Counted from the first letter of the stretch, positions 27,910 through 36,535 are shown. The stretch is 64,000 bases of DNA from Lentzea pudingi (GCF_014646255.1 NZ_BMNC01000017.1:1-64000), one strand, 5' to 3'. Notes: generated by a model not told the origin, from the letters alone. A program made the numbers and translations.

Positions 27910-28024
27910 AGCCGCAGCGTGTCGCAGGTGGAACGATCACGAAGAGCAGACCGGGGTGGTGGCTTGTTAGCGGGCCGTTAGACGCAGGGCGAACCTCTGG
28001 TGGACAATCCGGCCAGGAGGCGGC

Positions 28025-30757
28025 ATGCCAAGAGGGGAACGTCCGCTGGGACCGGAGGACACCGCGCTGCTGCGGTTCGCCGGTGACCTGCGCAGACTGC
28101 GTGACCAGGCGGGCAAACCGAGCTACCGCGAGCTGGCCAGGCGCGCGAACTACTCGCCGACCGCGCTGTCCGACGCGGCCGGCGGGCGCAAGCTGCCCTC
28201 GCTCGCGCTGACGCTCGCTTTCGTGCGGGCTTGCGAGGCCGATCCGGCCTCCTGGACGAAGCGGTGGCGCGAGCTCGCCGTCGAACACACCCAGCCGCCG
28301 CACCCCGGCACGCCGTACCCCGGCGGCGAGCCCTTCACCGAGGACGACGCGAAGCGGTTCTTCGGGCGCGAGTGCCTCGTCGAGCAGGTCGTCGAGTCGG
28401 TCGGGGCCAAGCCCCTCACCGTCGTCCTGGGCGCCTCCGGGTCAGGCCGGACGTCGCTGCTGCGCGCCGGTCTGCTGCCCGCGCTGGACGACGCCGTGGT
28501 CATCACGCCGGGACAGGACCCGGTCCTGGACCTCGCACGGGCCCTCGCGGAGGTCTTCGAGAACACCACCGCCGACCGGCTGGCGCAGGAGTTCCGGGAG
28601 GACCCCGACCACCTCAGGCTGCGGATCCGCCAGCACCGCCCCGGCCTCGTGCTGCTCGTCGACGACTTCGAGCAGGCGCTGGACGCCCCCGAGTTCGTCG
28701 CCGCCGTCACCCGCTGCCCCCACGTCGTGCTCGCGGTGCGTGCCGACGGGCGGAAGCGGTGGCGCGATCTGGGCGTCGAGGGCACCGAGATCACCATCGA
28801 GCCGATGAGCGCGGACCAGTTGCGCCGCGCGATCACCGAACCCGCCGCCAAGATCGGCGCGACCGTCGAGACCGCCGTGATCGCGCGACTCGTCGCCGAC
28901 GCCGCGAACCAGCACGCGCTGCCCCTGGTGCAGCAGGCGCTGGTCGAGACGTGGCGGCGCAAGCGCGGCATGACGCTCTCGCTCGCCGGCTTCGAGGAGT
29001 CCGGCGGCATCGAACACGTCGTCGTGCGGTCCGCGGAGACCTTGCTCGCCACCCTCGGCGAGACCGGCGAACGCGCGGCACGGCAGCTGTTGCTGCGGCT
29101 CGTCTCCGTGCGGCGCAACGGGATCGCGCAACGCCGCACCCGCCTGCTGGACGTCGACGCCCGCCTGCTCGGCCTGCTCGTGAAGGCCAGGCTGGTGACG
29201 CTCACCGAGGACGGCGCCGAGCTCACCCACGACGCCGTGCTGCGCTGGCCGAGGCTCGCCCGCTGGATCGACGAGGACCGCGAGAACCTGCGGACGCACC
29301 AGCAGCTCGTCACCGCGATCGAGCTGTGGGAGGCGAGCGACCGCGACCCGCTGGCGCTGTACCGGGGCGTCCGGCTGCGCAAGGCCAAGGAGCTCGGCGA
29401 GTTCCTGACGGTCGAGGAACGCCAGTTCGTCGCCAGGAGCGCCCGGCGCGAGACGCGCCGCTCGACGGCGTTGATCGCGGTCATGGCGGTGCTGCTCGCG
29501 CTGGTGCCCGGCACGGTCGTCTACGCCCTCTCGAACGAACGCAAGATCACCGAGATGAACGCGAGCGCGCTCGGCGGCAAGGCGCTGTCGCAGTCCGAGG
29601 CGCTGCTGGAGCAGCGGCGTCCGTACGCGGACAAGTACGCGCTGGTCGGCTACGACGTCAGCCCGTCGGCCGAGTCCGAGAAGGTGCTGCGGCTCGCGAG
29701 CGCCGTCGCGCGCGGCATCCCGTTCACCGGCACGCCCAAGGACGACGCGGACGTGGTGGTCGCCCCGCGCGGGGAGATGGCGGCGGTGACGGACGCGGAC
29801 GGCACCGACCGGATGTGGACCATCGACGAGGACAAGGCGTCACCGGGCCAGAAGTTCGCCGACCGCCATCGGGTCGTGAAGCTCGCCGAACGCCGTGCCG
29901 TCACAAGGGACTTCAACGGCCAGGAACACCTGTGGTTCGTCAACGACGCGAACGACCTCACGTACCTGACGGCGTTGCCCAGCCGGTTCCGCACGCTCGA
30001 CCTCAGCGCGGACGGCTCGCGGATCGTCGGCAAGGTCGGTGCCTCGGTCGAGGTCGGGCTCCCGACGCCGGACGAGTCCGAGTACGCGGAGCTCTACGAC
30101 CTCAGTGACCCCCGCAGCCCCCGCAAGCTCCCGATGCCGGTGGGCAACCCCGGGACCGTCGCGCTGAGCCAGGACGGCCGCGAGCTCGCGACCGGCGTCT
30201 GGAACCAGGCCACCGGCACCACGACGATCGAGTTCTGGAGCATCGGCGGCACCGTCGAGTCCGCCGGGCCGCCGATGGCGCAGCACGCCTACGTCCGCGG
30301 CATCACCTACAGCGGTGACGGGCGCTGGCTCGCCGTCGAGCACTCCTCGCCGGAGTCGATCGTCGAGGTGTGGCAGCGCGTGCCGAGCGGAACGCCCGTG
30401 CTGCGCGCACGTCTGGACACGGCGTTGCGGGCCGGTGCCCGAGTCACGTTCTCCGACGACGGTCGCGTGGCCGTGGTCCGCGACAACGTCTTCGAGGTGC
30501 AGCAGCTCTACACGAACGACCGCCCCGCGGACCGGCTCGTGTACGTCGTCGGGCACGGCGGCTCGACGCGGGCGGTCTACCGGCCGCAGAACCGGGACTT
30601 CCTGGTGCGCGGCGGGGGCCAGGACCCCGAGCTGCTGCCCTACGACCTCGACACGGGACGCATCATCAAGAGGATGTGTGAAAAAGACGGAGCGAGGCTC
30701 ACGGACTCCGAATGGGTGAAGAGCTTCGGCGAAGTGGAGCGCAGAGAGGTCTGCTGA
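28025..30757 (+). CDS. HTH-nSTAND1-WD40-like transmembrane protein, paralogue 3 with altered P-loop
   Basis: The 910-residue protein keeps the same order of domains: XRE-like start (LRRLRDQAGKPSYRELARR), GREC region, NTPase, membrane helix (about 480-500) and propeller. The P-loop reads GASGSGRTSLL, so the invariant lysine is Arg142. The Walker B acidic pair is changed too (LVLLVDDFEQAL against VDQFEE in the paralogues). The propeller repeats are more degenerate. The Cys-bounded C-terminal motif is retained (TDSEWVKSFGEV). ATP hydrolysis is therefore doubtful. AGGAGG at 28015-28020 lies 4 nt before the ATG. It may be a regulatory or decoy member of the trio. Confidence 0.87.
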   Translation: MPRGERPLGPEDTALLRFAGDLRRLRDQAGKPSYRELARRANYSPTALSDAAGGRKLPSLALTLAFVRACEADPASWTKRWRELAVEHTQPPHPGTPYPGGEPFTEDDAKRFFGRECLVEQVVESVGAKPLTVVLGASGSGRTSLLRAGLLPALDDAVVITPGQDPVLDLARALAEVFENTTADRLAQEFREDPDHLRLRIRQHRPGLVLLVDDFEQALDAPEFVAAVTRCPHVVLAVRADGRKRWRDLGVEGTEITIEPMSADQLRRAITEPAAKIGATVETAVIARLVADAANQHALPLVQQALVETWRRKRGMTLSLAGFEESGGIEHVVVRSAETLLATLGETGERAARQLLLRLVSVRRNGIAQRRTRLLDVDARLLGLLVKARLVTLTEDGAELTHDAVLRWPRLARWIDEDRENLRTHQQLVTAIELWEASDRDPLALYRGVRLRKAKELGEFLTVEERQFVARSARRETRRSTALIAVMAVLLALVPGTVVYALSNERKITEMNASALGGKALSQSEALLEQRRPYADKYALVGYDVSPSAESEKVLRLASAVARGIPFTGTPKDDADVVVAPRGEMAAVTDADGTDRMWTIDEDKASPGQKFADRHRVVKLAERRAVTRDFNGQEHLWFVNDANDLTYLTALPSRFRTLDLSADGSRIVGKVGASVEVGLPTPDESEYAELYDLSDPRSPRKLPMPVGNPGTVALSQDGRELATGVWNQATGTTTIEFWSIGGTVESAGPPMAQHAYVRGITYSGDGRWLAVEHSSPESIVEVWQRVPSGTPVLRARLDTALRAGARVTFSDDGRVAVVRDNVFEVQQLYTNDRPADRLVYVVGHGGSTRAVYRPQNRDFLVRGGGQDPELLPYDLDTGRIIKRMCEKDGARLTDSEWVKSFGEVERREVC

Positions 30758-30838
30758 ACCGACGGCCATGTGACGGAACAAGCCGGAGTTGAGCGAGCAC
30801 GCATTGTGAACTGGTGATGCACTCTCTAGGGTGACCGA

Positions 30839-31582
30839 GTGCGTGCGTTCACAAGGGGACTCATCGGCATAGCCGGGTTCCTCGCGCTCTGGGAGCTACT
30901 AGGGCGCTCACCCCTCATACCTGCACACGCGCTTCCGCCACCGTCCGCAGTGTTCGGTGAGCTCGTGACGCAGTTGACTTCTCCAGAGTTCCTCAGTCAT
31001 GTCGTGGCAACGGTTTTGGCGGTGTTGATCGCGATCGCCATCGCCATCGCCATCGCGGTGCCGAGTGGACTGGTCCTCGGCAGCGTCCCTGCCGTACGCC
31101 ACGCCACTCGGGCGGTCATCGAGTTCCTGCGCCCGATCCCTTCTGTGGCACTGATTCCGCTCGCGCTCGTGGTGCTGGGCTTCGGTCCGGAAACGAAGAT
31201 CACGCTCGCGGTCTACGCGGCACTGTGGCCGATCTTGTTCAACACCATTTACGCGCTCGACGAACTGGACCCGCTGCTCGTTGAGACGTCACGGGTTTTC
31301 GGCACCGGACGCGTCGGTGTGCTGTTCCGGGTGGCGTTGCCGAGCGCGTTGCCGTTCGTCCTCACCGGAATCAGGCTCGCGGCGACCACCGCGCTGATCG
31401 TGATGGTGAGCGTGGAGCTCATGGCCGGGGCCCAGATCGGGCTCGGCTACTTCATCATGGAGGCCCGCAGCGGGCCCGGCCGGATGGACCAGGTGCTGGT
31501 CGGCACCGTGGTCGCGGGCGTGATCGGCGTCCTGCTGAACAACGGCCTCGAGCGCGTCCGCCGGCGTTGGGTGGCCTGGTGA
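30839..31582 (+). CDS. ABC transporter permease, NitT/TauT (SsuC-like) family, permease 1
   Basis: The 247-residue membrane protein has six predicted helices and the binding-protein-dependent permease EAA-like loop (ETSRVFGTGRVGVLFRVALPSALP, core around GTGRVGVLFRVALPSA). It starts with a cytoplasmic helix (GLIGIAGFLALWELLG) and has the family motif PPPSAVFGEL. The second helix contains an alternating Ile-Ala run coded by tandem ATCGCC units. It forms a heterodimer candidate with the next, overlapping permease. The substrate is not shown by the sequence; the family imports sulfonates, taurine, nitrate, thiamine precursors or aromatic acids. Confidence 0.88.
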   Translation: MRAFTRGLIGIAGFLALWELLGRSPLIPAHALPPPSAVFGELVTQLTSPEFLSHVVATVLAVLIAIAIAIAIAVPSGLVLGSVPAVRHATRAVIEFLRPIPSVALIPLALVVLGFGPETKITLAVYAALWPILFNTIYALDELDPLLVETSRVFGTGRVGVLFRVALPSALPFVLTGIRLAATTALIVMVSVELMAGAQIGLGYFIMEARSGPGRMDQVLVGTVVAGVIGVLLNNGLERVRRRWVAW

Positions 31583-32346
31583 ACAAGTTCCTCCAACGGT
31601 GGACCGTGTTCGCCGGTCTCGTCGTCGTGTGGCAGGTCGCCGGGATGCTGGCCGAGGACCCGTTCTTCCCACCGCCGTCCGACATCCTGACGGCGGCCTG
31701 GGAGTGGTGGGTCCTCGAACCGGAGAACGTCACCGGGCACATCCTGCCGTCGATCGGCCGGCTGCTGTCGGGCTGGGCGATCGCGGCCGTCATCGGCATC
31801 TCGCTGGGCCTGCTGCTCGGCCGCTCCGACCGGGCGATGGAGTACGCGGGACCGCTGCTGGTGTTCATGCGCTCGATCCCGCCGCCCGCGCTGGTGCCGG
31901 TGTTCCTGCTGCTGTTCCGGGGCGGGACCTCGATGCAGCTCGCGACGATCGTCTTCGGCGTGATCTGGCCGGTACTGCTGAACACCGTGGACGGTGCCCG
32001 TTCCGTCGACGTGACCAAAGTGGACACCTCCGCAGTTTTCCGGATCCCGCGTCACCAGTGGATTCTGGGCGTCGTGCTGCCCGCCGCCTCCCCGAAGATC
32101 TTCGCGGGGCTGCGGGTGTCGCTCTCCCTCTCCCTGGTGCTGATGGTCATCTCCGAGCTCGTGGGCACGGACAACGGCATCGGCTCGCAGCTCATGGTGG
32201 CGCAACGCGAGTTCGACTACACGCGCATGTGGGCCGGCATCGTCCTGTTGGGCGTGCTCGGCTACGGACTCAACACCGTGCTTCTGGCGGTGGAACGCAG
32301 AGCTCTGGCTTGGCAACCAAGGAGCAGGGATGAGCAACATGCTTGA
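31579..32346 (+). CDS. ABC transporter permease, NitT/TauT family, permease 2
   Basis: The 255-residue permease begins MNKFLQRWTVFAGLVVVWQV and has FFPPPSDILTAAWEW, then helices and the cytoplasmic loop DTSAVFRIPRHQWILGVVLP, AASPKIFAGLRVSLSLSL typical of SsuC-like proteins. The GTG at 31579 overlaps the previous stop by 4 bp. It ends 17 bp inside the ATPase gene. Two different permeases imply a heterodimeric channel. Confidence 0.88.
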   Translation: MNKFLQRWTVFAGLVVVWQVAGMLAEDPFFPPPSDILTAAWEWWVLEPENVTGHILPSIGRLLSGWAIAAVIGISLGLLLGRSDRAMEYAGPLLVFMRSIPPPALVPVFLLLFRGGTSMQLATIVFGVIWPVLLNTVDGARSVDVTKVDTSAVFRIPRHQWILGVVLPAASPKIFAGLRVSLSLSLVLMVISELVGTDNGIGSQLMVAQREFDYTRMWAGIVLLGVLGYGLNTVLLAVERRALAWQPRSRDEQHA

Positions 32347-33136
32347 GGTGGCCGACCTAGGCCACACCTACGGCGACTACGAGGCCATCGGCGGTCTCAC
32401 GTTCACCGTGCGCGCCGGAGAGTTGGTGTGCGTGGTCGGACCCTCCGGCTGCGGCAAGTCCACACTGCTGCGCACGATCTCGGGACTCATCGAGCCCTCC
32501 CGCGGCGACGTGTCCCTCAAGGGTTCCCACCTCGCGGTGGTGTTCCAGGACTACCAGCGTTCGCTGTTCCCGTGGCTCACGGTGCAGGGCAACGTGGAGT
32601 TCCCGCTGCGCTCCCTGCCGCGTGCGGAGCGCCGCGTGCGTGCCGCCGAGGCACTGGAGTGGGTGGGCCTCGGCGCTGCCGCGAAGAAGCGGCCGTGGCA
32701 GCTTTCCGGTGGCATGCAACAGCGTGTGGCGATCGCCCGCGCGCTGGCGTACCGGCCGGCGTTGCTGTTGATGGACGAGCCGTTCGCGTCCGTGGACGCG
32801 CAGACGCGGTTCGAGCTGGAGGACCTGTTGCTGCGCGTGCGCCGCGAGCACGACACGACGGTTCTCGTGGTCACGCACGACATCGACGAGTCGGTGTACC
32901 TGGGTGACCGCATCCTGGTGCTCTCCGGTTCGCCCGCCAAGCTGGTGGCGGACCTCGAGGTGCCGCTGCCCGCCGAGCGCGACCAGGTGACCACGCGCAC
33001 CGACGAGGCGTTCGTGGCACTGCGGTCCAAGGTGGCGCGGTTGCTGAACGTCGGTGGCAAGCAGACGCTCGACGTCGAGAAGTGGGCCGCGGCGGAACGG
33101 GAATCGCTGAGCGAGACCGTGTCCACCTCGTCCTGA
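32330..33136 (+). CDS. ABC transporter ATP-binding protein, NitT/TauT (SsuB-like) family
   Basis: The 268-residue ATPase has Walker A VGPSGCGKSTLLRTISGL, the Q-loop VVFQDYQRSLFPWLTV, the signature LSGGMQQRVAIARALA, Walker B LLLMDEPFASVDAQTRF and the H-loop VVTHDIDESVYLGDR. The sequence SLFPWLTV after the Q-loop is typical of SsuB/TauB-like importers. GGAG lies 6 nt before the ATG. It energises the two preceding permeases; the probable binding protein is encoded separately at 35519-36535. Confidence 0.92.
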   Translation: MSNMLEVADLGHTYGDYEAIGGLTFTVRAGELVCVVGPSGCGKSTLLRTISGLIEPSRGDVSLKGSHLAVVFQDYQRSLFPWLTVQGNVEFPLRSLPRAERRVRAAEALEWVGLGAAAKKRPWQLSGGMQQRVAIARALAYRPALLLMDEPFASVDAQTRFELEDLLLRVRREHDTTVLVVTHDIDESVYLGDRILVLSGSPAKLVADLEVPLPAERDQVTTRTDEAFVALRSKVARLLNVGGKQTLDVEKWAAAERESLSETVSTSS

Positions 33137-33145
33137 CGGTCGTTC

Positions 33146-33194
33146 GAACGCAACTGAGCCCCGGACCGCAGCGGTCCGGGGCTCAGTTGCGTTC
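33146..33194. terminator. strong bidirectional terminator hairpin
   Basis: A perfect 24-bp inverted repeat (GAACGCAACTGAG... at 33146-33169 with its complement at 33171-33194) separates the ABC operon from the convergent IniB-like gene. A smaller inverted repeat follows (CAGTGCCC 33196-33203 with GGGCACTG 33216-33223). The rest of the gap to 33293 shows nothing else. Confidence 0.88.
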
Positions 33195-33293
33195 TCAGTG
33201 CCCGCAGGAGGGTGTGGGCACTGCGAGGGGGAGACGGGCGCCCGCGCTCGGGGGCAGAGCGCTCAGCCCCCGGTTCCCTTGTCCTGGCACGGC

Positions 33294-33995
33294 TCAGAGG
33301 TGGATGTCCACGTCGCCGTTGTTGTTGCCGATGCCGTCGTGCAGCAGGTCGATGTCGCCGATCTTCACGTCGTCGATGACCTGGCCGAGGTCGGTGTGCA
33401 CGTCGCCGACCTCGGCGACGTCCTGCACGACGTTGTCGCTGACGTCCAGGACGTCCTTGACGTCCACGTCGCTGACGACGTTCTTGACCAGCACGTCGGT
33501 GTCCACGACGTCCTTCACGAGCACGTCCGTGTCGAGGTCCTTGACCAGCACGTCGGTGACGCCGTGCACGTCCGCCACGTCGGTCACGTTCGCGACGTCG
33601 GTGACCTTGGTGACGACCTCGTCGGCGTTGACCGCGTCGAGGGTGCCGGTCACGTCGCCGATGCCGTCGAAGTCCTTGACCAGCGCGGTGATGGCGGACG
33701 GGGAGGCGATGTCGGCGATGCCGCTGACGCCGTCCAGGTTGCCCGTGATGAGCTTGAGGCTGTCGACGGCGGTGATGTCGCCCGCCTCCGCCAGCACCTG
33801 GTCGAGCGCGTCGACCTTCACGACGGACGCGCTGTCGAGCACCAGGGGCAGGATCTCGTGGACGTCGACCGGGGAGATGTCACCCAGACCGGCGGCCTCG
33901 AGGGTGCCCTCCGGGTCGAGCTGGAACGCCTCGCGGGCGTCCAGGTCGCCGAGCAGGTCGAGGGTGAAGTCGTGCAGCGTCTGCTGGGTGCCCAT
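33294..33995 (-). CDS. IniB-like protein with Asp/Val repeats
   Basis: The 233-residue protein starts with the IniB N-terminal domain: LHDFTLDLLGDLDAREAFQL, then DPEGTLEAAGLGDISPVDVH and EILPLVLD. The rest is an acidic, repetitive stretch rich in Val and Asp with units such as TDVLVKD, DTDVLVK and VSDVDVKDVLD (about 125-200), and it has no Cys. IniB is the isoniazid-inducible envelope-stress protein of mycobacteria, usually with Gly-rich repeats and dynamin genes iniA/iniC beside it. No dynamin gene is present here. There is no classical signal peptide. The ATG start has AGGAG about 12 nt upstream. Function unknown. Confidence 0.8.
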   Translation of the reverse strand: MGTQQTLHDFTLDLLGDLDAREAFQLDPEGTLEAAGLGDISPVDVHEILPLVLDSASVVKVDALDQVLAEAGDITAVDSLKLITGNLDGVSGIADIASPSAITALVKDFDGIGDVTGTLDAVNADEVVTKVTDVANVTDVADVHGVTDVLVKDLDTDVLVKDVVDTDVLVKNVVSDVDVKDVLDVSDNVVQDVAEVGDVHTDLGQVIDDVKIGDIDLLHDGIGNNNGDVDIHL

Positions 33996-34171
33996 GGGAA
34001 CTCAAGCTCCTGATGCGGGAAACGGGGGGTGTCGGGATGAACCGTATGGATGAACGACACCCCCCAGCATCGGGAGTTGGCCCCAGATTGTGACGTGCGG
34101 AGGCCCCTAGGGGAACAGGGTCACCCGTTAGGGGTACCGGGTATTCACCCTCCAGGGCTGATTTTTTCCCT

Positions 34172-35341
34172 TCACGGACCGACGTAGTTCTCCGCGAACG
34201 TGGCCCGGTAGGCGGGGGACTCCGCCAGGTGCTCCAGCCTCGCCTGGGCCAACCGTCCGAAGAACGGGGAGCTCACGTCGGTGTGGATCATGTTCACCAT
34301 CCACTGGGAAAATTCCTGTGCCCGCCAGATGCGACGCAGGCAGTCCTCCGAGTAGGTCTTGAGGCCGGTCTCGGATCCGGTGCCGTAGAAGTCGATAAGC
34401 GCACGTCCGAACGTTGCGGCGTCGTTCATGGCGAGGTTCATGCCCTTGGCGCCGACCGGGGTGATGATGTGTGCTGCGTCACCCAGGAGGTACAACCGGC
34501 CGTAGGACATCGGTTCGACCACATGGCTGCGCATGTCGAGCACGCGCTTCTCGATGATCTTTCCCTCGGTCAAGGTCCATGAAGATTCATGTAGTGCGAA
34601 GCGCTTGTGCAGCGCCTCCCAGACCTGTTCGTCGGACCAATCCGAGGGCTTTGTTCCGACCGGCACCTGCAAATAGAACCGGGACACTGTCGCGGAGCGC
34701 AACATGTGTCCGGCGAAACCGTCGTCCTGCAGCGCGTAAATGGTGGCTTTAGTCGACGGCGGGGCTTCGGCGAGAATCGTCAGCCACTCGATCCCGTGGT
34801 GGTGCGTGAATTCCTGCAACGCCCCTTCGGGAATGGAGGTCCGGCTCACGCCGTGGAATCCGTCACATCCCGCCACGAAGTCGCTGGTGATGGTCTCGCG
34901 GGTGCCGTCTGCGCTGGTGAAGGCCACCGAGGGGCTCGACGACGTCAGGTCGCGCAACTCCACGTCGCTGACCTCGAACCGGATGTCACCTCCGCTGTCC
35001 AGAAATCCCCCGATGAGGTCCTTGACGACTTCCTGCTGGGGGTACACGAAGTGTTCGCGGCCCCCGTAGAGGTCGCTGTACGACACCTGGAACGCCTTGC
35101 CGCTCACGCGGAATTCACACGTTCCGTGACGGTCTGCTTCCATCAGCAAACGATCTGCCAGACCGAGTGACTCCAACATGGTCACGGAGCGGTGCTCCAG
35201 GACTCCTGCCCGTGGCCGTGTTTCCACTTGGGATCGACTAGCTTTTTCGATCACGATGCAGTCGATGCCTGACTGCTGGATCAAGTTTGCCAAGGTCAGA
35301 CCGGCCGGACCGGCGCCGACAACGGTCACGGAGCGCTTCAA
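34172..35341 (-). CDS. pobA: 4-hydroxybenzoate 3-monooxygenase
   Basis: The 389-residue flavoprotein hydroxylates 4-hydroxybenzoate to protocatechuate with NAD(P)H. It has VTVVGAGPAGLTLANLI (dinucleotide fold), RPRAGVLEHRSVTMLESLGL matching the PobA substrate region, the DG motif DFVAGCDGFHGVSR, and the FAD ribityl motif LLGDAAHIITPVGAKGMNLA. The family is usually about 390-394 residues. I chose the TTG at 35341 because AGGAG lies 8 nt upstream and the product then begins MKRSVTVVGAG; an ATG at 35422 would add 27 unlikely residues. It diverges from the transporter lipoprotein gene across 177 bp. No ring-cleavage gene is in the window. Confidence 0.9.
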   Translation of the reverse strand: MKRSVTVVGAGPAGLTLANLIQQSGIDCIVIEKASRSQVETRPRAGVLEHRSVTMLESLGLADRLLMEADRHGTCEFRVSGKAFQVSYSDLYGGREHFVYPQQEVVKDLIGGFLDSGGDIRFEVSDVELRDLTSSSPSVAFTSADGTRETITSDFVAGCDGFHGVSRTSIPEGALQEFTHHHGIEWLTILAEAPPSTKATIYALQDDGFAGHMLRSATVSRFYLQVPVGTKPSDWSDEQVWEALHKRFALHESSWTLTEGKIIEKRVLDMRSHVVEPMSYGRLYLLGDAAHIITPVGAKGMNLAMNDAATFGRALIDFYGTGSETGLKTYSEDCLRRIWRAQEFSQWMVNMIHTDVSSPFFGRLAQARLEHLAESPAYRATFAENYVGP

Positions 35342-35518
35342 CTGGGATTCTCCTAGCCCTAGACCTGCTGTGCTTAGATGCTCACCGCAGGTAGTGGACT
35401 GGAACCTGCTCGTGTCGGTCAACTGGGGTCTTTTGGAGCAGCGTCATTACTCTGAGTGGTTGACCGTCGCGATCATTCCCCGCAACGACGACACCGCTCC
35501 GACAGGAGAGTGCTCCCG
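35342..35518. promoter_or_regulatory. divergent promoter region between pobA and the ABC binding protein gene
   Basis: These 177 bp hold the start signals of both genes: the pobA ribosome-binding site (AGGAG, minus strand, near 35350) and AGGAG at 35504-35508 for the lipoprotein. No regulator gene is adjacent. The shared region suggests co-regulation, but I see no clear operator. Confidence 0.45.
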
Positions 35519-36535
35519 ATGACTCGAAGAGTCCGCCGTATGGCCATCCGTGGCATCGCCCTTGCCACGCTGCTCGCCACCGTGGCGAGCTGTGGTGCGC
35601 TCGGCGGCAAAGAGCAAGCCCCTCCGGCCGATGCGAACAGCAGCGGTCCGGTCGAGAAGGCCAAGATCAGCCTGGGGGTCCTCCCGATCCTCGACGTGGC
35701 CTCCGTCCACGTGGCGATCAAGAAGGGTTACTTCAAGGCCGAAGGCCTCGAGGTCGACCTGAAGGTCATCCAGGGTGGAGCCGCGGCAATCCCCGGTTTG
35801 GTCAGCAAGGAGCTGGACTTCACGTTCGGCAACTGGGTCTCGTTCTTCGCCGCCCAATCGAAGGACGCCGCCAAGGCGGTCGACGGAATCAAGCTGATCT
35901 CCGACGGCTACCAGGCCAAACCCGACATGTTCCTGATCTTGGCCGCCGGTGACTCGGCCATCAAGAGTCCTGCCGACCTCGCCGGCAAGACCATCGCGAT
36001 CAACACGTTCAAGAACATCGCGGAGCTCACCGCGAAGGCCACGCTCGAGGCCGCGAACGTGGACGTGAACTCGGTCAAGTTCAAGGAGATGCCGTTCCCG
36101 GACATGCAGGCCGCGGTCGCGAACAAGACCGTTGACGCCGCCTTCATGGTCGAGCCGTTCATCACCCGCGCCCAGCGTGCCGCCGGTCAGATCAAGGTGC
36201 TGGACGCCGCGTCCGGCCCGACCGACAACATCCCGATCGCGGGCTACGCCACCACCGGCGCCTTCGCCAAGGCGAACCCCAAGACCGTCGCCGCCTTCCA
36301 GCGCGCGATGGCCAAGGGCCAGGCGGACGCCACCGACCGTGCGACGGTCGAGCCGCTGCTCGTCGAGTACGCCAAGGTCGACAAGGAAACCGCAGGTCTT
36401 GTCCACTTCGGCGCCTTCCCGACGACGCTCGACGCGACGCGCCTGCAGCGCGTCGTCCAGCTGATGCAGCGGTACCAGATGCTGGACAAGGAGCTCGACG
36501 TCAAGCCGATGCTCATCCAGCCCTCCGGTAGTTGA
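35519..36535 (+). CDS. ABC transporter substrate-binding lipoprotein, NMT1/SsuA-like
   Basis: The 338-residue protein has a basic N-region, a hydrophobic stretch and the lipobox TVASC with Cys25, so it is a lipoprotein. The mature part has the SsuA/NMT1 signature: ILDVASVHVAIKKGYFKAEG, LEVDLKVIQGGAAAIPGLVS, and DAAFMVEPFITRAQ. It captures the ligand outside and hands it to the importer, probably the two permeases and ATPase at 30839-33136. The gene is separated from them by two minus-strand genes. AGGAG lies 10 nt upstream of the ATG. The divergent pobA hints at an aromatic acid ligand, but this is inference. Confidence 0.88.
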   Translation: MTRRVRRMAIRGIALATLLATVASCGALGGKEQAPPADANSSGPVEKAKISLGVLPILDVASVHVAIKKGYFKAEGLEVDLKVIQGGAAAIPGLVSKELDFTFGNWVSFFAAQSKDAAKAVDGIKLISDGYQAKPDMFLILAAGDSAIKSPADLAGKTIAINTFKNIAELTAKATLEAANVDVNSVKFKEMPFPDMQAAVANKTVDAAFMVEPFITRAQRAAGQIKVLDAASGPTDNIPIAGYATTGAFAKANPKTVAAFQRAMAKGQADATDRATVEPLLVEYAKVDKETAGLVHFGAFPTTLDATRLQRVVQLMQRYQMLDKELDVKPMLIQPSGS

